Below are positions 11,063 to 20,819 of a DNA stretch of 48,361 nucleotides, one piece after another (position 1 is the stretch's first letter; each line of letters begins with the position of its first letter). The stretch comes from JANWZL01 sp037445185 (lineage in GTDB: Bacteria > Pseudomonadota > Gammaproteobacteria > Burkholderiales > Thiobacillaceae): positions 1-48,361 of the forward strand of contig JBBIKZ010000005.1 of the NCBI GenBank assembly GCA_037445185.1, written 5' to 3'. Both the position numbers and the translations under genes were made by a program. The notes under the pieces were generated by a model. It ran no database searches. It was not told where the DNA came from and was given only the letters and a program-made list of their open reading frames with translations.

Positions 11063-11153
11063 TTACTCGGGTTCACGACGCCCAAGCCATGCGCGGGTCG
11101 GGTCACGACATCGCTGAGCCCGCATCCCAACCCAGCAGTAGCGGGCTGCCGAT

Positions 11154-12995
<1,842 letters not shown>

Positions 12996-13017
12996 GATGC
13001 GCAATCCTGGCCCGACA

Positions 13018-13045
13018 TGTGGCACACGGCTATAATTGTGTCACA
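13018..13045 (+). promoter_or_regulatory. Toxin-antitoxin promoter with paired palindromic operators
   Basis: A perfect -10 hexamer TATAAT is at 13031-13036, about 32 bases before the antitoxin GTG. Two palindromes flank it: TGTGGCACA (13018-13026) and TGTGTCACA (13037-13045). Their centres are 19 bases apart, so they lie on nearly the same DNA face. Phd-family antitoxins are known to bind paired palindromes of the TGTGTACACA type in the P1 phd-doc promoter, so autoregulation is a direct prediction. No good -35 hexamer is present. The sites also sit just upstream of recQ. Confidence 0.7.
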
Positions 13046-13067
13046 TCATCCCCGTCCCGAGTTCAGC

Positions 13068-13298
13068 GTGAAAGAATTGACCATCCGCGAGGCACGCGAG
13101 GGCCTGTCCCACCCGGAGCAGATGTTCGCCGACGCCGACGAGATCCTCGTCGTGCGCCGCGGGCAGCCGGTGGCCCGCATCCTGCCCGTGAGGCCGCAAC
13201 GCCGCCTGAATGCGCTCAAGGCCTTTCTGGAAGCACAGACGCTGCAGACCGTGCCGAGCGAGGCGCTGCTGGCCGAAGAGCGCGAGGAGCGGGGTTGA
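13068..13298 (+). CDS. Phd/YefM-family antitoxin
   Basis: 76 residues from a GTG start (no in-frame ATG at a suitable place). It shows the Phd fold pattern: ELTIREAREGLSH at the N-terminus (the DNA-binding and dimer part), then DEILVVRRGQPVARILPVRP, the strand-turn-strand that ends the globular domain. A charged C-terminal tail (about 50-76) should be the disordered toxin-binding segment. It would bind and neutralise the PIN toxin encoded 242 bases downstream and repress its own promoter at the two palindromes upstream. The distance to the toxin gene is abnormal, because an 81-bp tandem repeat fills the space where such genes usually touch. Confidence 0.8.
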   Translation: MKELTIREAREGLSHPEQMFADADEILVVRRGQPVARILPVRPQRRLNALKAFLEAQTLQTVPSEALLAEEREERG

Positions 13299-13522
13299 GC
13301 GCTCCCGCCCGACCGCTCGAAGGGAGCGCTCATCCTCCCTCGGGGAGGTGGTCGCGTAGCGACCGGAGGGCTCACCCAAGCGCTCCCGCCCGACCGCTCG
13401 AAGGGAGCGCTCATCCTCCCTCGGGGAGGTGGTCGCGTAGCGACCGGAGGGCTCACCCAAGCGCTCCCGCCCGACCGCTCGAAGGGAGCGCTCATCCTCC
13501 CTCGGGGAGGTGGTCGCGTAGC
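13299..13522. repeat. 81-bp tandem repeat, 2.8 copies, between antitoxin and toxin
   Basis: Units begin at 13299, 13380 and 13461; the third is cut at 13522. Copies look identical over their shared length. Each full unit can fold into three successive hairpins: GCGCTCCC with GGGAGCGC, CCTCCC with GGGAGG (loop TCG), and GGTCGC with GCGACC (loop GTA). A GGAGG after the last hairpin offers alternative pairing with the CCTCC. The unit length is a multiple of three, so long frames run through it, but these are repetitive Arg/Ser/Pro translation and not taken as genes. The array starts on the base after the antitoxin stop and ends 17 bases before the toxin start. Confidence 0.95.
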
Positions 13523-13539
13523 ACGCGGGGGGCAGTCCG

Positions 13540-13971
13540 TTGAGCGCCTACATCGATACCAGCGCCCTCGCCAAGTGCTATATCCGCGAGCCGCGCTCGC
13601 TCGAGGTGCTGGCCTGGGCAGAAGCCGCGGGGCCGGTGGCCATCTGCGGCTGGACCCTGGTCGAATTCCGCTGCCTGCTCGCGCGTCGCCGCCGGGCCGG
13701 GCAGATCGACCCGCCCCTGGAGCGCAGCGCGCTGGCCGAATTCGACCTCGATCTCCACGCCCACAACTGGCTCATCCAGCCCGAATCGTCCGGCCTTTAT
13801 CAGGAGGCACGCCAGCTCATCGATCTGGTGCCGGAGATCGCGTTGCGCCCCCTCGATGCCCTGCACCTAGCCCACGCGCGGCAATGCGGCGCGCGCGACT
13901 TCGCCACGGCCGATCGTCACCAGGCCGAGGCTGCCCGCGCCCTGGGCTTCAACACGCACACCTTTTACTGA
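13540..13971 (+). CDS. PIN-domain toxin, VapC-like ribonuclease
   Basis: 143 residues from a TTG start placed 7-8 bases after a GGGGGG run. The PIN-domain acidic residues are all visible: Asp6 in YIDTSALAK, Glu42 in GWTLVEFRCLL, Asp106 in LRPLDALHLAHA and Asp125 in FATADRH. These hold the metal of a toxic endoribonuclease. The partner is the Phd-like gene upstream. Its ribosome-binding region abuts the truncated third copy of the tandem repeat, so translation may be limited by the hairpins there. Only 10 bases separate its stop from lysS. No target can be inferred from the sequence. Confidence 0.88.
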   Translation: MSAYIDTSALAKCYIREPRSLEVLAWAEAAGPVAICGWTLVEFRCLLARRRRAGQIDPPLERSALAEFDLDLHAHNWLIQPESSGLYQEARQLIDLVPEIALRPLDALHLAHARQCGARDFATADRHQAEAARALGFNTHTFY

Positions 13972-13981
13972 GTCCGCTCTC

Positions 13982-15487
13982 ATGTCCGATCAGACCACGC
14001 CCCTGCCCGTCGACGAAAACCAGATCATCGCCGATCGCCGCGCCAAGCTGGCCGAACTTCGCGCCCACGGCCCCGCCTTCCCGAACGACTTCGAGCGCCG
14101 CGACCTGGCCGGTGAGCTGCACGCCGCCCACGGCCACAAGACGAAGGAGGCGTTGGAGGCCACCGCCATCCCGGTGCAGATCGCCGGGCGTATGATGCTC
14201 AAGCGCGTCATGGGCAAGGCGAGCTTCGCCACCCTGCAGGACATGAGCGGGCGGCTGCAGATCTACGTCTCCAACGACGGGGTCGGCGCCGCGGCGCACG
14301 AGGCGTTCAAGCGCTGGGACCTGGGCGACATCGTCGGCGTGACGGGCACCCTGTTCAAGACCAAGGTGGGCGAGCTCACCGTGCACGCCACCGGCGTCCG
14401 CCTGCTGACCAAATCCCTGCGCCCGCTGCCGGAGAAGTTCCACGGGCTGACCGACACCGAGCAGAAGCACCGCCAGCGCCACCTCGACCTGATCACCAAC
14501 GAGGTCACGCGCCAGACCTTCATCCGCCGCTCGAGGATCGTGCAGACGCTGCGCGAATTCATGACCGGCAAGGGCTTCCTCGAGGTGGAGACGCCCATGA
14601 TGCAGCCCATCCCGGGTGGCGCCACGGCGCGGCCCTTCGTCACCTATCACAACGCGCTGGACATGCCGCTTTACCTGCGCATCGCGCCGGAGCTGTATTT
14701 GAAGCGCCTGGTGGTGGGCGGCTTCGAGAAGGTGTTCGAGATCAACCGCAATTTCCGCAACGAGGGCATCTCCACCCGGCACAATCCCGAGTTCACCATG
14801 ATGGAGTTCTACGAGGCCTACCGGGACTACACCTATCTCATGGACTTCGTCGAGGAGATGCTGCGCTTCGTCAGCCACGAGGTGCTCGGCCACACCGCGG
14901 TGCCCTACCAAGGGCAGGTGATCAACCTGGCGCAGCCCTTCGCCCGCATGTCCGCCCTGGAGGCCACGCGGCTTTACAACCAGGACCTAGAGGACGCGCC
15001 GCTCGACGACCCCGATTTCCTGCGCGCGGAGCTCAAGCGCCGCGGCATCGCCTACCGGCCGAACGACGGCCTGGGCGGCCTGCAGCTGACGCTGTTCGAG
15101 GAGACCACCGAGCACCAGCTCGTCCAGCCCACCTTCATCGTCGATTACCCGGCCGAGGTCTCGCCGCTCGCGCGCGCCTCGGACACGAACCCGGCCATCA
15201 CCGAGCGCTTCGAGCTCTACATCGCCGGGCGCGAGATCGCCAACGGCTTCTCCGAGCTGAACGACCCGGAGGACCAGGCCGAGCGCTTCATGGCCCAGGT
15301 GCGGGCCAAGGAGGCCGGCGACGAGGAGGCCATGTATTACGACGCCGACTACGTCCGCGTGCTCGAATATGGGCTGCCGCCCACCGGCGGCTGCGGCATC
15401 GGCATCGACCGGTTGGTGATGCTGCTCACCGACAGTGCCAGCATCCGCGACGTGATCCTGTTCCCGCTGCTGCGGCAGGGGGACTAG
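13982..15487 (+). CDS. lysS: Lysyl-tRNA synthetase, class II
   Basis: 501 residues (E. coli LysS 505). The N-terminal anticodon-binding OB domain (about 60-165) is followed by the class II catalytic core. Motif 2 is FEINRNFRNEGISTRHNPEFTMMEFY in outline (Arg in FRNEG contacts ATP), and motif 3 is GCGIGIDRLVMLLTD near the C-terminus. It charges tRNA-Lys in the cytoplasm. The gene follows the toxin by 10 bases and may share its transcript, though an essential gene is expected to have its own promoter; none is obvious in the short gap. Confidence 0.98.
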   Translation: MSDQTTPLPVDENQIIADRRAKLAELRAHGPAFPNDFERRDLAGELHAAHGHKTKEALEATAIPVQIAGRMMLKRVMGKASFATLQDMSGRLQIYVSNDGVGAAAHEAFKRWDLGDIVGVTGTLFKTKVGELTVHATGVRLLTKSLRPLPEKFHGLTDTEQKHRQRHLDLITNEVTRQTFIRRSRIVQTLREFMTGKGFLEVETPMMQPIPGGATARPFVTYHNALDMPLYLRIAPELYLKRLVVGGFEKVFEINRNFRNEGISTRHNPEFTMMEFYEAYRDYTYLMDFVEEMLRFVSHEVLGHTAVPYQGQVINLAQPFARMSALEATRLYNQDLEDAPLDDPDFLRAELKRRGIAYRPNDGLGGLQLTLFEETTEHQLVQPTFIVDYPAEVSPLARASDTNPAITERFELYIAGREIANGFSELNDPEDQAERFMAQVRAKEAGDEEAMYYDADYVRVLEYGLPPTGGCGIGIDRLVMLLTDSASIRDVILFPLLRQGD

Positions 15488-15516
15488 CCACGGCCAATCC
15501 GACGCGGGCATCCGCC

Positions 15517-16437
15517 ATGCCGACCGAGCCGCTGCGCGCCCCCTTCGACCGCGTCCTCGCCCAGGTGGAGACTGTCGTCCTGGGCAAGCCCCAGCAGATC
15601 CGGCTCGCGCTGACCTGCCTGCTAGCGCGTGGCCACCTGCTGATCGAGGACCTGCCCGGCGTCGGCAAGACCACCCTGGCGCACGCCCTGGCGCACACCC
15701 TGGGGCTGGAGTTCAACCGCATCCAGTTCACCAGCGACCTGCTGCCGGGCGACATCCTCGGCTTTTCCGTCTACGACAAGGAAAGCGGCGGCTTCCGCTT
15801 CCACCCCGGGCCGGTGTTCGCCCAGGTGGTGCTGGCCGACGAGATCAACCGCGCCACGCCCAAGGCCCAGAGCGCCCTGCTGGAGGCCATGGAGGAAGGG
15901 CAGGTCAGCCTGGAGGGCGTCACACGGCAACTGCCGCAGCCCTTCTTCGTCCTCGCCACGCAAAACCCGTTCACCCAGGCCGGGGTGTATCCCCTGCCCG
16001 AGTCGCAACTCGACCGCTTCCTCATGCGCCTGTCCCTGGGCTATCCGGACCCGGCGGCCGAGCGCGCCCTGCTCGCGGGCGAAAACCGCCGGCCGCAGGC
16101 CCTCGCACCGGTGCTGACCCCGGCCGACCTGAGGCAAGCCCAGGACGCCGTCGATCGGGCGCGTCTGGCCCCGGCCCTGCTCGACTATCTGCAGGCCCTC
16201 ATCCAGCACACCCGCAGCGCCGGCCGCTTCGTGCACGGCCTCTCCCCGCGTGCCGGCCTGGGGCTCGCACGCGCGGCGCGTGCCTGGGCCTGGCTGCATG
16301 ACCGGGACTATGTCATCCCCGAGGACGTGCAGGCGGTCTTCCCTGCCGTTGCCGGGCACCGGCTGCAGGATGCGGAGGGGCTGACCAGCGGTGATGCGGC
16401 GGCGCGGGCGGTGCTCGCCGCGGTGGTCATTCCGTGA
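15517..16437 (+). CDS. MoxR-family AAA+ ATPase
   Basis: 306 residues. Walker A is DLPGVGKTTLAHAL (about 46-58), Walker B is VVLADEINRATPKAQSALLEAMEE, and sensor 1 lies in FFVLATQNPFTQAGVYPLPESQLDRF; the C-terminal lid domain follows. MoxR ATPases act as chaperones or remodelling factors that work with von Willebrand-type or DUF58 partners. Here the DUF58 protein and a transglutaminase membrane protein follow directly, the common three-gene arrangement. It starts 29 bases after lysS on the same strand. Confidence 0.93.
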   Translation: MPTEPLRAPFDRVLAQVETVVLGKPQQIRLALTCLLARGHLLIEDLPGVGKTTLAHALAHTLGLEFNRIQFTSDLLPGDILGFSVYDKESGGFRFHPGPVFAQVVLADEINRATPKAQSALLEAMEEGQVSLEGVTRQLPQPFFVLATQNPFTQAGVYPLPESQLDRFLMRLSLGYPDPAAERALLAGENRRPQALAPVLTPADLRQAQDAVDRARLAPALLDYLQALIQHTRSAGRFVHGLSPRAGLGLARAARAWAWLHDRDYVIPEDVQAVFPAVAGHRLQDAEGLTSGDAAARAVLAAVVIP

Positions 16438-16483
16438 TCAGGTCTCGGGTCACAGGCTACTGCGTGCACCGCTGACTTCAGCC

Positions 16484-17452
16484 ATGCAGACTGTTTGGTT
16501 TCCGGTCCGCAACCGCCTCACGCGGCGGCTGTTCGGTCTGCAAGCTGCGGATGCCCTGCCCGTCGAACTCACTCCTCGGCGCGTCTACATCCTGCCCTCC
16601 CGCGCGGGACTCGCCTTCCTCGCCCTGCTGGGCGGCATGCTGCTCGGCTCGGTCAATTACGCCCTGGCCATGGGTTATCTGTTCACCTTCCTGCTGCTGG
16701 GTCTCTTCACCGCCACGCTGTTCGCAACCTGGCGCAACCTGACAGGGGTCGTCCTGCAGGCGGTGGAATCGGAGCCCGCCTTCGCCGGCGACAGCCTGAG
16801 CCATGCCTTCCGTCTGGCCGCCCCGCCGGGGCGGGCGCGACAGGCCATCGGCGTGGCCATGGTCGGCGAAAGACCGGCCTATACGCAGATCCCCGCAGCG
16901 GGTCAGGCGCGTGTCACCCTGCGCACCCCGGCGCGCCGCCGTGGCCGGCAACCGGTTGGGCCCGTGCGCGTCTTCAGCGAGTACCCGCTCGGTCTGTTCC
17001 ATGCCTGGGCCGTGGTGCAGCCGGACTGCGCCGGCATGGTCTGGCCCCGTCCGACCGGCCCCTATCCCCTGCCCCCGCTGTCCGGTCACGCGGCCGGCGA
17101 GGGCGGCGCACGCCGGCGCGGGGCGGAGGACTTCGACGGTCTGCGTGCCTACGAGCGGGGGGAAAACCCCGCCCGCATCGCCTGGAAATCCATGGCCCGG
17201 CACGAGGAGCCGCTGGCCAAGGGTTTCGTCACCCCCCTCGCCCTGGAGCTGTGGCTCGACTGGGATCACCTCGGTGGCCTCGCGCCCGAAGCCCGTCTGT
17301 CCCAGCTCGCCCGCTGGGTACTGGAGGCGGAGCGCAGCGGCCGGCCCTACGGGCTCAACCTGCCGGGCCAGCGCCTGCCACCCGGCGTGGGTCCGGCCCA
17401 CCGCAACCGCTGTCTGAACGCGCTGGCCCTGGTGCGGACGGAGGGCGCATGA
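16484..17452 (+). CDS. DUF58 domain membrane-anchored protein
   Basis: 322 residues. Two hydrophobic segments lie near the N-terminus (about 38-80: AGLAFLALLGGMLLGSV and MGYLFTFLLLGLFTATLF). The DUF58 signature is in the C-terminal half: GAEDFDGLRAYERGENPARI followed by WKSMAR. DUF58 proteins form a vWA-like domain that partners with MoxR ATPases; the reaction is not established. I chose the ATG at 16484, just before the basic segment that leads into the first helix. Its stop overlaps the start of the next gene in an ATGA. Confidence 0.9.
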   Translation: MQTVWFPVRNRLTRRLFGLQAADALPVELTPRRVYILPSRAGLAFLALLGGMLLGSVNYALAMGYLFTFLLLGLFTATLFATWRNLTGVVLQAVESEPAFAGDSLSHAFRLAAPPGRARQAIGVAMVGERPAYTQIPAAGQARVTLRTPARRRGRQPVGPVRVFSEYPLGLFHAWAVVQPDCAGMVWPRPTGPYPLPPLSGHAAGEGGARRRGAEDFDGLRAYERGENPARIAWKSMARHEEPLAKGFVTPLALELWLDWDHLGGLAPEARLSQLARWVLEAERSGRPYGLNLPGQRLPPGVGPAHRNRCLNALALVRTEGA

Positions 17453-19422
17453 GCATGGCGCCCCCCCCGGCCCGGCGCTTTTCTCACCTCCGACTCCCCG
17501 AACGCTTCTGGCTGCTGCCGCCCCTGCTGGCCGGGCTGCCGCATGCGGCGCACCTGCCCTTGTGGCTCACCCTCGCCTGCGGCCTGCTCTGGCTGTGGCG
17601 GCTCGGCCTGGCCCTGGCCGGCCGGGCCCTGCCGGGCACCTGGGTGCGGGTGGGGCTCGCCCTGGCGGCGGTGTCGCTGGTGATCGCCCAGTTCGGCCTG
17701 TTCATCGGCCGCAACGGCGGCGTGCCGCTGCTCCTCCTGCTCTTGTTCGTCAAGCTGCTCGAATCCGACGGCGAGCGGCACCAGCGCTTCGCCCTGCTGC
17801 TCAGCTACTTCGTCGCCCTGAGCGTGTTCCTGTACGACCAGTCGCTGCCGATCGCCGTCTATCTGCTGGCGGTGGCCTGGCTCACCACCGCGGCGCTGGC
17901 CCAGTTGCAGCCGCTGGTCGGCGTCGACCTGAGGGTGCATCTGCTGACCGCCGGCCGGCTCCTGATCGCCGGCGCCCCGCTGGCGCTGGCCCTGTTCCTG
18001 TTCTTTCCCCGCCTGCAGGCGCCGCTGTGGCTGCTGCCCAGCGGCGAGCAGGCCGCCCGCTCGGGGCTGTCCGACAGCATGCAGCCAGGGGATTTCAGCC
18101 GCCTGATCCTCTCCGGCGAGATCGCCTTTCGCGCCAGTTTCGACGGACCGCCCCCCGATGCGGCGACGCTCTATTGGCGCGGCCCCATCCTGAGCCGCTT
18201 CGATGGCCGCACTTGGCGGACGATGGCCGATCAGGGCGAACTGCGCGCGGCGGCCGAGGGCCTGGGAGCGCCCATCCGCTATACCCTGACCGTGGAGCCG
18301 CATGACCGCGTGTGGCTGTTCAGCCTGGGCCTGCCCGCCAGCCTTCCCGCCGGCACACGCCTGCTGGCCGGCATGCAGCTCACGAGCCAGCAACCGCTGA
18401 CACAGCGACGACGCTATGTGCTCACCAGTCACCCCCGCTACCGTCTCGGGGCGACCGAACAGGAGCTCGGCGAGGCCCTGGCACTGCCGCCCGGCTACAA
18501 CCCCAACGCCCGCGCCCTGGCGGCGCAATGGCGGCGTGAGTCTGCCGACCCGCGGCGGCTGCTCGAGCAGGGGCTGGCGCTGTTCCGGCGCGACTTTGCC
18601 TATACCCTGAACCCGCCGCCACTGGGGGTGCACAGCGTGGACGAGTTCCTGTTCACCACCCGGCGCGGCTTCTGCGAACACTACGCCAGCGCCTTCGTCT
18701 TCCTGATGCGCGCGGCCGGCGTGCCGGCACGGGTGGTCACCGGCTATCTGGGCGGCGAGGTCAACCCGGTGGACGGCCACGTCGTCGTGCGCCAGTCCGA
18801 TGCCCACGCCTGGGCCGAGGTCTGGCTCGCCGACGCCGGCTGGGTGCAGGTCGACCCCACCGCCAGCGTCGCACCGACGCGGGTGGAACGGGGGCTCACC
18901 GCGGCGCTGCCGGCGGTCGAGGTGCCCGCCGCCCTGGCCGGCCTGCACCGGCCATGGTTCAGGGAGATCCGGCACGCCTGGGAGGCGCTCAACAACGGCT
19001 GGAACCAGTGGGTGCTGGGCTACAACCTGGAGCGGCAGCTGCGCCTGCTCTCGTCGCTCAGCCCTCACCTGGCCGGGCGTGCCTGGCAGATCACCGTCGC
19101 CGCCCTGCTGGCGGGACTCGCCCTCATGGCCTGGATCGCCTGGCGCGGCGGCAAGGGACGCACGCGCGACGAGGCGGCCCGGCTCTACGCCCGATGCACC
19201 GCCCGCCTGGCGCGGTTGGGGCTTACGCGCGGGGCCACCGAGGGGCCGCAGGCCTTCGCCCGACGGGTGGCCGTCGCCCGGCCGGACCTGGCCCAGGCGG
19301 TGACGGAGATCAGCCGCTTGTACGAACGCGCCCGCTATGCCGGTGACACACACGCCCTCTCCGCTCTGGCCGAAGCGACGCGCCGCTTCCGGCCGGCGCG
19401 CCGGGCCGGGGTTACACCCTGA
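17449..19422 (+). CDS. TgpA-like transglutaminase membrane protein
   Basis: 657 residues. The N-terminal half holds about six membrane helices (residues 20-190, DUF3488 type). A periplasmic transglutaminase-like core follows with a complete triad: Cys409 in RRGFCEHYASAFV, His453 in SDAHAWAEVW and Asp469 in VDPTAS. One more membrane helix (about 545-565) precedes a cytoplasmic DUF4129-like tail. The family includes Pseudomonas TgpA, which is needed for growth and has protein-crosslinking activity. It is the last gene of the MoxR-DUF58 operon and is translationally coupled to DUF58. Its substrate is unknown. Confidence 0.93.
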   Translation: MSMAPPPARRFSHLRLPERFWLLPPLLAGLPHAAHLPLWLTLACGLLWLWRLGLALAGRALPGTWVRVGLALAAVSLVIAQFGLFIGRNGGVPLLLLLLFVKLLESDGERHQRFALLLSYFVALSVFLYDQSLPIAVYLLAVAWLTTAALAQLQPLVGVDLRVHLLTAGRLLIAGAPLALALFLFFPRLQAPLWLLPSGEQAARSGLSDSMQPGDFSRLILSGEIAFRASFDGPPPDAATLYWRGPILSRFDGRTWRTMADQGELRAAAEGLGAPIRYTLTVEPHDRVWLFSLGLPASLPAGTRLLAGMQLTSQQPLTQRRRYVLTSHPRYRLGATEQELGEALALPPGYNPNARALAAQWRRESADPRRLLEQGLALFRRDFAYTLNPPPLGVHSVDEFLFTTRRGFCEHYASAFVFLMRAAGVPARVVTGYLGGEVNPVDGHVVVRQSDAHAWAEVWLADAGWVQVDPTASVAPTRVERGLTAALPAVEVPAALAGLHRPWFREIRHAWEALNNGWNQWVLGYNLERQLRLLSSLSPHLAGRAWQITVAALLAGLALMAWIAWRGGKGRTRDEAARLYARCTARLARLGLTRGATEGPQAFARRVAVARPDLAQAVTEISRLYERARYAGDTHALSALAEATRRFRPARRAGVTP

Positions 19423-19820
19423 CCGCATGGCCGGCCAGATCGTACACCCGACACGGCGGTTGCCCGGCTGCCCCCTCCTGGTGCAGGTCATATCCCCCAA
19501 TCGGGTAGCCTCGCCGGCCTTAGGCAACAGCCGGCGATGATGGCATAATCCCCCATCATCCATGGGACCACGGGTCGGGCCCGGGTCGGCCTTCGGACGA
19601 CGACCGGCGTCTGCCCCCCATCGCCGCGAAGGCCGATCCAACACCGCCGCCCGGTCAGGCGACAGTCGATGTCCCAATGGACACGCTGCGATGATGACGC
19701 ATCACCCGCAGGGCTGCGGACCGGCCCGCAGCCCGACGCGTCGGCCCGGTGGCCGACCGACGACCCCTAGATCAGTCTGGAGCCGATGTTCGATTGGACA
19801 TTCCGGGATAACATGCAGTC
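19423..19820. other. Non-coding gap with palindromes
   Basis: I see no gene in these 398 bases. A 10-base inverted pair, TCGGCCTTCG (19586-19595) and CGAAGGCCGA (19627-19636), belongs to the same GTCGGCCTTC family as the palindromes at 10.5 and 20.4 kb. A second hairpin, GATGATGG with CCATCATC, lies at about 19536-19561. No hairpin is followed by a T-run, so I do not call a terminator for the preceding operon. Confidence 0.5.
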
Positions 19821-20081
19821 ATGAACACACAGCAACCGAGCAACCCCCGTCAGCGCCTGAAGGCCCTGCTGGCCATACCTGACAGTCAGCGCACCGAGGC
19901 GCAGTGGGACGAGATCATCGAACTCGAGATCACCCTCGCCCCGGGCAACAGGGAGAACGCCCCCATGCCGGGCAGCCAGCGCAAGCACCAGCCGGCCCAG
20001 GCCAAACCCGCCGGCGGCGGTCAGGGCAAGAAACCGTTCAAGAAATTCCACAAAAGAACGCCCAAGGCGTCGCCGACCTGA
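19821..20081 (+). CDS. Small hypothetical protein with basic tail
   Basis: 86 residues, not recognised. The N-terminal part (about 5-45: NPRQRLKALLAIPDSQRTE, then WDEIIELEITLAPGN) looks helical and acidic. The C-terminal half is Lys/Arg/Gln/Pro/Gly-rich (GGGQGKKPFKKFHKRTPK) and probably disordered. The mix suggests nucleic-acid or ribosome binding, but this is a guess. It stands alone between two repeat-rich gaps, with no Shine-Dalgarno stronger than GCAG. Codon choice looks like that of neighbouring genes, which favours a real gene. Confidence 0.55.
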   Translation: MNTQQPSNPRQRLKALLAIPDSQRTEAQWDEIIELEITLAPGNRENAPMPGSQRKHQPAQAKPAGGGQGKKPFKKFHKRTPKASPT

Positions 20082-20471
20082 GCCGACGACGGCGGGCGCG
20101 ATCCTGCGTCCGGGCAAAAAGAACCGGGCGCAGGCCCGGCACTGAAGGAGGGACACTGACACGCGGATGACGCCACACCCGTCATCCGATGCTGTGCAGG
20201 ACCTATAACGGCGGGACCGGGCGAAACTTGAGCCCCACGTCGCGGGGCTGACGGGCGGCACGTTCCGGCCGATGAACGCGCACACGGCGAGACGGGCCTG
20301 AGCCGGCCTCATCCATCCGGCTCTTGAATACGGTGGCGCCTCAAGGTCGGCCTACTGGCCGACGCCAATCAATCCCCGCAGCAACCCCTTCTGCCTGAAG
20401 GCCGACCTACGAGACGATGGACGCTTCGGGTTCACCGCGCGCAGCTTGTACCACGGCCGGGTTGGATCGCC
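20082..20471. other. Non-coding gap with hairpins and REP-like pair
   Basis: No gene is seen in these 390 bases. A perfect 9-bp stem CGGATGACG / CGTCATCCG with a 7-base loop is at 20164-20188. A shorter stem AGCCCC / GGGGCT lies near 20230-20250. A perfect palindrome GTCGGCC-TACT-GGCCGAC is at 20346-20363, and an inverted REP-like unit at 20390-20411. It follows the small hypothetical gene and precedes the convergent STAS gene, so one of the hairpins may act in termination, although T-runs are absent. Confidence 0.5.
20346..20411. repeat. REP-like inverted pair
   Basis: Two GTCGGCC-type palindromic units lie in opposite orientation. The second shares a 17-base exact match (GTCGGCCTTCAGGCAGA, read on the minus strand at 20390-20406) with 10511-10527. 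Related units occur at 10644-10670 and 19585-19637, only in gaps between genes. Confidence 0.6.
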
Positions 20472-20819
20472 TCACGCCGTCTGCAGCCATTCCAGGGCCA
20501 GCCCGGGGTCGTCGAAGACCTGGATCTCGGCGTCGACGAACAGCCGGTTCAACCAGGCAATCCAGATCATCCACTCGTCGGTGGTGACTACGGCGATCTT
20601 GCGGAAGTCGTAGCGGTGCTCGCGCGAGAAGCGGATCTCCTCCCAGGCCACGTCCAGGGTGTAGCTCACCATGTCGCGCAGGTCGAGCAACAGGTTGACG
20701 CCGCCCTGGAATTCCAGGGTGTAGCGCACGTGTTGTTCGAAGTCCTCGTAATCGGCGCGGGTGAACTCTCCCAGCACCGAGGCGCTGACCAGGTTGCCCT
20801 GGGTGGATAGGGTGATCAT
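20472..20819 (-). CDS. STAS/SpoIIAA-like protein
   Basis: 115 residues. The pattern of an N-terminal strand (MITLSTQGNLVSASVLGEFT), an acidic helix (DYEDFEQHV), a central strand with NLLLDLRDM, and a later strand with FRKIAVVT fits the STAS fold of the SpoIIAA-like (DUF3478) family. These small cytoplasmic proteins are thought to bind small molecules or partner proteins; the role is unknown. Its ATG overlaps the stop of the EamA gene (ATGA), and EamA in turn overlaps rmuC, so the three form one translationally coupled operon. Confidence 0.75.
   Translation of the reverse strand: MITLSTQGNLVSASVLGEFTRADYEDFEQHVRYTLEFQGGVNLLLDLRDMVSYTLDVAWEEIRFSREHRYDFRKIAVVTTDEWMIWIAWLNRLFVDAEIQVFDDPGLALEWLQTA

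Noticed and set aside
13299..13522. CRISPR array
   Set aside because: The 81-base units are contiguous with no unique spacers, and no cas genes are near.
13019..13543. Frame running through the tandem repeat as a repeat protein
   Set aside because: Its periodicity comes from the 81-base unit; the antitoxin and toxin frames explain the coding signal.
17347..19677. Minus-strand open frame of 776 codons
   Set aside because: It is antisense to the TgpA-like gene, Gln/Gly/Arg-rich, with no domain.
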